Positions 59,104 to 64,000 of a DNA stretch of 64,000 nucleotides are shown one piece after another. The DNA lies in contig JAWZYV010013152.1 of the NCBI GenBank assembly GCA_038373885.1, forward strand, positions 682,001-746,000. Direction: 5' to 3'. Both the position numbers and the translations under genes were made by a program. The DNA is from Cheiracanthium punctorium. Taxonomy: Eukaryota > Arthropoda > Arachnida > Araneae > Cheiracanthiidae. Numbering within the stretch: the first letter of the stretch is position 1; every line of letters starts with the position of its first letter. The notes beneath the pieces were generated by a model that was given only the letters and a program-made list of their open reading frames with translations, was not told the DNA's origin and made no database searches.

Positions 59104-60278
59104 CAGGGTGGCTATAATTAAAGTAGAGGTATTTAGAGCCCGAATGTGAGAAAACTGTTGGGTCAAACTGAACCAAGTTTGCAGTAAATACTAATCACCA
59201 TGGGGTTTTGATTTTTTTAAAACGTTTGGATTTTCGCCACCAGTCACCAAAGTGGCTCTGTAAGGTCCATTTTTGGAATAAAATAGCCATAGAAAGTACA
59301 AAAAGTTAACATTTTGATATTGATACCAAACTTTATATTCACCTTTGCTTTTTACATTTTGTCAAGCATTTTTGAAATAACTCTCAAACGCAATAATGCG
59401 TTGTAGTGATATACATATTTTCACGGAAGAAAGAGGTGGTAATGCAAAACCTCATGCAAATTTTAGTCAGGCTGACAGCAATTGCTACGTAGTACCAGTG
59501 TTGAGGATATAAGGAAATGAACAGGAATGCATGTCGGAATCAATGATGCGCTACATGTTTACTACCGCGGTTTGCTGTTAAAAATTCGCAATGCTAACTT
59601 TACGTGAGCGTGCTTTGCTAGTAAAACTTTACTATCAAAGAAGTGAAAATGCTTTCGCTGCCCTTCGAGAATAACGGAGGTCAAAGGGCCTAAGGAAATG
59701 TTCAATGGCTATCACAAGTTTGAGAAAAATGGTTGTGCGTTTTGAAAATTCTGGAACTTGACAAGTGTTCCCGGGATGAGGGCGTAAACCCCTAAGGAAT
59801 GAAGAACTTCATACAAATGCAACTGCCATAGAGAATCCAACAGCAGGATCTAGCAGTGTTCGTGCAATATCCAGGCAACTGGATGTGTCATATTCTACGA
59901 TATGGAAAATCATGTGCGAATTGCTGAAATGTTATCTATACAAAATCAGCCATGTCTGTCTATTTTGTTCTCATGCGGATTATCGGAGCTTAGGCATTTC
60001 TGCTTTACAGCATTTTTTACCAACCTCAAATCCAGATTCGATCGATAGTGGCAATACCTGCCAAGGATGTTAATTTCTACCACAGACTCCCGAACAGTTC
60101 ATTTCTACCTCATTCTGGAGCCGATAGATGTCAGCACTACCGTTCGTAAGCGGAGCTTCTTAATTTTGAAGCAAATACCAAGCAGAAGAACCCAAGGCTT
60201 AGTTTTGCCACTCCCATAGGGCCCAACAGTTCTCGCAATCGGGTTTTAAACACCCCTACTTTAATTATGGATACCGTG
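59104..60278 (+). mobile_element. Mariner-type element with DUF4817-like transposase remnant
   Basis: The left end CAGGGTGGCTATAATTAAAG then TAGAGG, and the inverted right end CACGGTATCCATAATTAAAG then TAGGGG, are flanked by TA (59102-59103 and 60279-60280). At 1,175 bp it is a little short for a complete mariner-like element. The first part of the transposase is readable, while the C-terminal catalytic part appears to have been lost or scrambled. This is the only copy of its family here with coding sequence. Confidence 0.85.
59591..60073 (+). pseudogene. Mariner-type transposase N-terminal pseudogene
   Basis: From ATG at 59591 one frame runs to about 60073 without a shift: MLTLRERALLVKLYYQRSEN, AFAALRE, stop, RRSKGLRKC, then VVRFENSGT, stop, GRKPLRNEE, SSSVRAISRQLDVSYSTIWK and LLKCYLYKISHV. 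This follows the order of DUF4817-type transposases: helix-turn-helix N-terminus, F-E-x-TG linker, then a second DNA-binding domain ending YPYKI-HVQEL. At least three in-frame stops kill it (first at 59672-59674). The DDD catalytic domain is not visible after about 59960. Confidence 0.85.
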
Positions 60279-60280
60279 TA

Positions 60281-62455
60281 CGTTTTGACGTACATATGTC
60301 GCACAACCACAAAACGAATTGAAGTAGAATTTGTAAAGTTTGTATTTAGGACTGTTGTAACATCTAGCCTTGCATCTTAATTTTTTATTGCAATTAACTC
60401 GGAAGAAAGTTTATTTACTGGAATACCCAATAGACTTTCAATACATTAAAGTCTATGGGCAGTTATTGCTTGAACTGCATTTCGGAGTCGTGCATTTATT
60501 TAATATAAGTATGTTAGTGAAGTTTATCAAAGAATATACATCATTAAAAATGTGTGTAATTTGATAAACGTAGATGGAAGTCCTGTGGTGTCCCCATCAG
60601 ATATTTTAATTATCAGCTACGTTATATAAGTGTCTCTACTCTGTAACGCTTTGTATAATCTCATAACAGTTACTTTCGTTTCCTCTTCAAATTACTCGTT
60701 TTAAACAAGGCGGAAAGGAAGATTGAAAATTTTATTACAAATTTTTATTTAAAATATCCTTTGTCAAAATAAGCTGCATTTGATACTTTTGGAACGGAAT
60801 AAAAGGCTCAAGATTGTAACTCCCGCTATAATTAACTTTTCGTCGGTGTAGAATGATTTGAATGTGACAATCCAAACCAATCCTTAGATGTTGATTACTT
60901 CACAAGACGTCTGTTAAGTTTTGTTCGATGAATATTACTGAAGAAAATTTAACTCCCAGTTATATTTACTACGCCAAATTGTGTGTCAGAGAAGTTTTAA
61001 GATTTAATTAATGAGTTTTTTATAATAAAAATAAGTTAAAACATTTATGAAATATTCATTTTGTTCAGTCTCTTTATAAAGTTGCAATATCTAATTTTTA
61101 TTTACCTTTGTACGAATGTCGTTGTTTAATTAGCAATTTTAAGTTAAGGACAGTGCCTAATAAACTAAAGTATGGTTATCAGGAACGTTTTTAAAATGAA
61201 TAAGCTTATAGAAACATACTTTAAAAATAATTATTTATATAAAGAAGAAAACCTGTTTCACACGCATTGATAGTGAGTGCTGTACTGTGTATGCATATTT
61301 AAAGCGTTTTGGTGATCATTTTGCATGGATACGTTAAAACAATTGAAACAAATCTTATTTAGTTTAAAAATCTGAAAATGCACCTGTTTCATGAATTTTA
61401 GAATAATACAATTAATCCCTTAAAGGTCGTATCATTTTTAAGAAAGCTGTCATAAAAGAGCCTATTTTTTTATTAAAATATATTGTATAAAAATAAATGA
61501 ATGTACAATATGTGCACTCATTTTAAGGTTTTGGACATTTTGATATAAAAACAAAATTCCGTGTAAAATGATCTAATCTTTCTGGCGCATAACTTTAGAA
61601 CTTTCTAGCGCAGAAATATCGCAGGAGCGAGACGGAAGGGGGTTAATAGCATGAACTTACAAAACCTTATCTACCTGAAAATTCCGAAATGTATACTTTC
61701 CATTCTTTTTCATACAATTTGTATGTCATTGAGGGCATGCACTTACAAAACCTTATCTTCTTTGAAATTCAAAAAAGAATTCCTCCTGGGGATTCTCATA
61801 TTATCCAAATCTAATAAATACCATGAACTTACGTATAATTTGAACTCGGCTCTTATTTTCTTAAACTTTCCCTTAACCAGGTATGTTCGCGACATTAAAA
61901 CTGTTATGAAATAACACATAAATATAAGAGTATAAACAAATCACCATAAAATTGATTGCTTATCTCCGTCATCATATGACAAATATTTTTACTTATTAAT
62001 AATTTTCCATATCTTAAAAAATTGCGCTGACGTCTTAGACTTTCGTGCGGGAAGTGGCGCAAATATTCTCTGATCGATGATGGTCAACAGCTATTCTTTA
62101 AGGAGACATCTAGTTCCAGGGAGAGTGGCATATAAATGATTGATTTCAGGGAGTAGATAGGACGTCACGATTATGGGAAATATTCTCTCTTATTTCTGCT
62201 CTTTACGGCCCATTTGGTTCGTCCAGATATTTCCTCTGTACTTCTGAAAAAGATAAATATAGTGAACAAGTGGAAATTTTCCTTAAAATAAAAAAATCAC
62301 ATCAACTCCAAAACCTTATGGTATAAAACTGTTTACATATTTATGCAGGAAAACATTTTTAAAAGAAAAACGGAGGAACAGGAATGATCCAAAAATCCTA
62401 TAATCGCTTCTCTCAAATCCCAGCTGGAACAAAGGGTTTCTATATTAAATAAATA
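60281..62455. other. Anonymous AT-rich sequence
   Basis: No gene or bounded element seen. An 87-codon frame at 61651-61914 is unrecognised and contains an internal repeat of an ACTTACAAAACCTTATCT-type phrase (61657 and 61741). Confidence 0.4.
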
Positions 62456-62469
62456 TAATATTTTTTAAG

Positions 62470-62600
62470 GTTTTTAAAATCAATCTTTTTTATTCAAAAA
62501 TCGATATAAAGTCAATCTTTTTATTCAATAATCGACAAAAATCGATCACAAATCGATAAATTTTTAGGATAATCGATAAATTTTTAAAATAATTTTTTAG
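62470..62600. repeat. AATCGATA-rich imperfect repeat
   Basis: About six occurrences of ATCGATA or AATCGA within 130 bp, including two tandem copies of AATCGATAAATTTTTA. It resembles subterminal repeats of hAT-like elements, but no ends are found. Confidence 0.6.
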
Positions 62601-63490
62601 GAAGTTTTCAAGCTCATACACTTACAACACACAAATCCATCCTAACTTATCTATCATACCGGTGAAGGTACTTAAAAAATTCATTAAATATTACTTATTT
62701 TTAATGTAAAATGATTACTTTTTTAATGTGAAATTTTTAAAAGCTTTAAGCGATAAGCTACTTACTTCTGTATGAGATCAAAAAAAGTATTAACGCTTCA
62801 AGCTTTTAAATATAGGTAGGCGCAATACTCATAATTCGCCCGTTTGGGAACCGATTGCAAAAACAGTCACAGAATAACTGTCTTACTTTTTCTAAGCGCT
62901 AATCTAGTTCTTAAGCGTTATTTTCGCTCAAGGGATATTTACAATGATACAACGATTTTTTTTTTTTTTTACTATTTATTTATTTTATTGAATTGCGGCA
63001 AGTTATTTTTTGCTGCTTCATTCATTTATAATTTTTAGAGATTTAACATGCGTAGATTTTCGTGGTATATGATTACCTCTACCTGCTCCGTACGTGATTT
63101 GTTTTGATTGTTTGCGTTAAGATGGTTACGTCTTATTTTGCAACGAGACGTTATCATGGGAGTAGTAGGTGCATTGACTACGGGGAAATTGGCTGGGTTC
63201 TCCAACTAACCCCATTACATTGTTTCAAGAAATTTTCTACTATTTTATGCCCTATAAAACACACTATTTTTTCATTATTAAAAAGAAAAAGAAAAACTCA
63301 ACAATCCACGGCTAAACAAATGATATAGAAAACTTGATATTCACCTTCCAAAAAGTATAAATAAAGGAAAGTGGAAATCTGGACAACGGCTGAAATGGCA
63401 AGAAATATTATTGTTTAGTATATGTTGGTAGATTTAAATACAACAACTGCTTCATTCATAACGAAATACTAAAACTTTCTAAAAGAAAAA
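62601..63490. other. Anonymous AT-rich sequence
   Basis: No gene seen. Short frames at 62844-63038 and 63104-63328 are unrecognised. Confidence 0.4.
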
Positions 63491-63499
63491 AACATAAAA

Positions 63500-63560
63500 T
63501 GTACTTATTGTCAGTACGCACGTTTCGGGTGAAAAATATTCGCCCTTCATCAGCTACGAA
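63500..63560 (-). ncRNA. Hammerhead-ribozyme-like motif (Penelope-type context)
   Basis: On the minus strand CTGATGA is followed by AGGGCGAATATTTTTCACCC and then GAAAC. CTGATGA and GAAA(C) are the two conserved core blocks of the hammerhead ribozyme, and GGG...CCC between them can form stem II. The combination is known from Penelope-like retroelements. Downstream (CGTGCGTACTGACAATAAG) I cannot draw a clean stem III with a cleavable NUH site, so this copy is probably decayed. No reverse transcriptase is visible nearby. Confidence 0.5.
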
Positions 63561-63587
63561 AATGTTTTACTAACCATAAGAGCAGAA

Positions 63588-63669
63588 GAGTGAGAACTGA
63601 AAAAGCAAGCAGTGGCAAAGCAAGTCAGAATGTTGTTGCCATTTGGAAGAGGTTTTCAGTTCTCAACTC
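63588..63669. repeat. 17 bp inverted repeat
   Basis: GAGTGAGAACTGAAAA near 63588 and TTTTCAGTTCTCAACTC at 63653-63669 are inverted copies with about one difference, separated by some 48 bases. It lies between the ribozyme-like motif and the AAGCTTGA repeat and could be part of either element. Confidence 0.7.
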
Positions 63670-63675
63670 CCCTAC

Positions 63676-63875
63676 CCCAGACAGCACAGCAAACTTTCAT
63701 CAAACTTGCAGCAAGCTTGATTTATCAAGTCAATAAGCTTAAATTAAGCTTGAAAATTTCAAGCGTGTAAGCTTGATGCAAGCTTCAATCAAGTGTTCTA
63801 GTTTACACTTGCCCAGCTTGCATTAAGCTTGACATTTCAAGCTTGAATCAAACTTGACATTTCAAGCTTAAAAAA
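63676..63875. mobile_element. AAGCTTGA-rich element end
   Basis: Begins near CAGACAGCACAGCAAACTTT and contains about ten copies of AAGCTTGA, CAAGCTT or close variants in 200 bp on both strands. The CAGCAAAC start with dense subterminal repeats recalls the 3.1 kb element at 37270, though the repeat word differs. The other end must lie beyond the window. Confidence 0.5.
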
Positions 63876-64000
63876 TTTTCCAAAAAAAAAATCTAAATAC
63901 ACGGGGCGCCCCACATAATTTATTTTTCCGCGCATTTTCACCCTCTATGCTGAAATTTTAAGTTATTTTAATCTGTTCCATCAAACGTCGACGGCTGGGT
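63876..64000. other. Window end, unassigned
   Basis: AT-rich sequence with GGGGCGCCCC at about 63903-63912, a perfect 10 bp palindrome. No further features. Confidence 0.35.

Overview
This is a 64 kb piece of an AT-rich (very roughly two-thirds A+T, judged by eye) animal nuclear genome. No host protein-coding gene can be supported. Open reading frames are short, none exceeds about 115 codons, and none shows a recognisable host domain, splice structure or neighbour logic. What is readable is almost entirely mobile-element debris: Tc1, mariner, pogo/Tigger-like, hAT-like and TTAA-target (piggyBac-like) DNA transposons and their non-autonomous derivatives, several tRNA-derived SINE families, a possible Ty3/gypsy tail with LTR, and a hammerhead-ribozyme-like motif of the kind carried by Penelope-like retroelements. 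The best taxonomic hint is a decayed mariner-type transposase with a DUF4817-like N-terminus at 59591-60073, a kind common in arthropods and especially spiders as I recall. I infer an arthropod, probably a spider, with modest confidence.

Layout. 1-1.9 kb: a Tc1 transposase relic on the minus strand, split by an 89 bp MITE. 3.2 kb: a SINE. 5.1-6.5 kb: a dispersed arthropod-type repeat joined to half of a TA-flanked element whose full copy is at 24.0 kb. 6.5-10.8 kb: old direct repeats of about 0.75 kb, separated by a 1.29 kb Tigger-like element. 11.0-12.2 kb: a large diverged inverted repeat, followed at once by an internally deleted mariner. 12.7-36 kb: mostly featureless AT-rich DNA with scattered MITEs (16.5, 18.2, 21.4 kb), SINEs (19.7, 22.5, 25.6 kb) and short tandem duplications. 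36.1-40.9 kb: the best-structured locus. A 209 bp tandem duplication carries two adjacent TTAA-target elements, and the first is interrupted in its right terminal repeat by a 3.1 kb element with CCCAGCAAAC ends. 41-45 kb: two related TA-flanked MITEs and a 33 bp minisatellite. 46-49 kb: a SINE, a 1.34 kb TA-flanked element holding a hAT-like relic, another SINE and a mariner MITE. 50-51 kb: a putative gypsy tail and LTR split by a 473 bp TTAA hairpin element. 52-58 kb: SINEs and a small hAT MITE. 59.1-60.3 kb: the mariner-type element that probably supplied the ends of the 21.4 and 48.6 kb MITEs. 63.5-63.9 kb: the ribozyme-like motif and an AAGCTTGA-rich repeat.

The window reads as a gene desert (intergenic or within a very long intron) recording several layers of transposition. 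Nested insertions with visible target-site duplications give a partial relative chronology. I found no convincing new gene system; the best leads are structural and are listed as findings.
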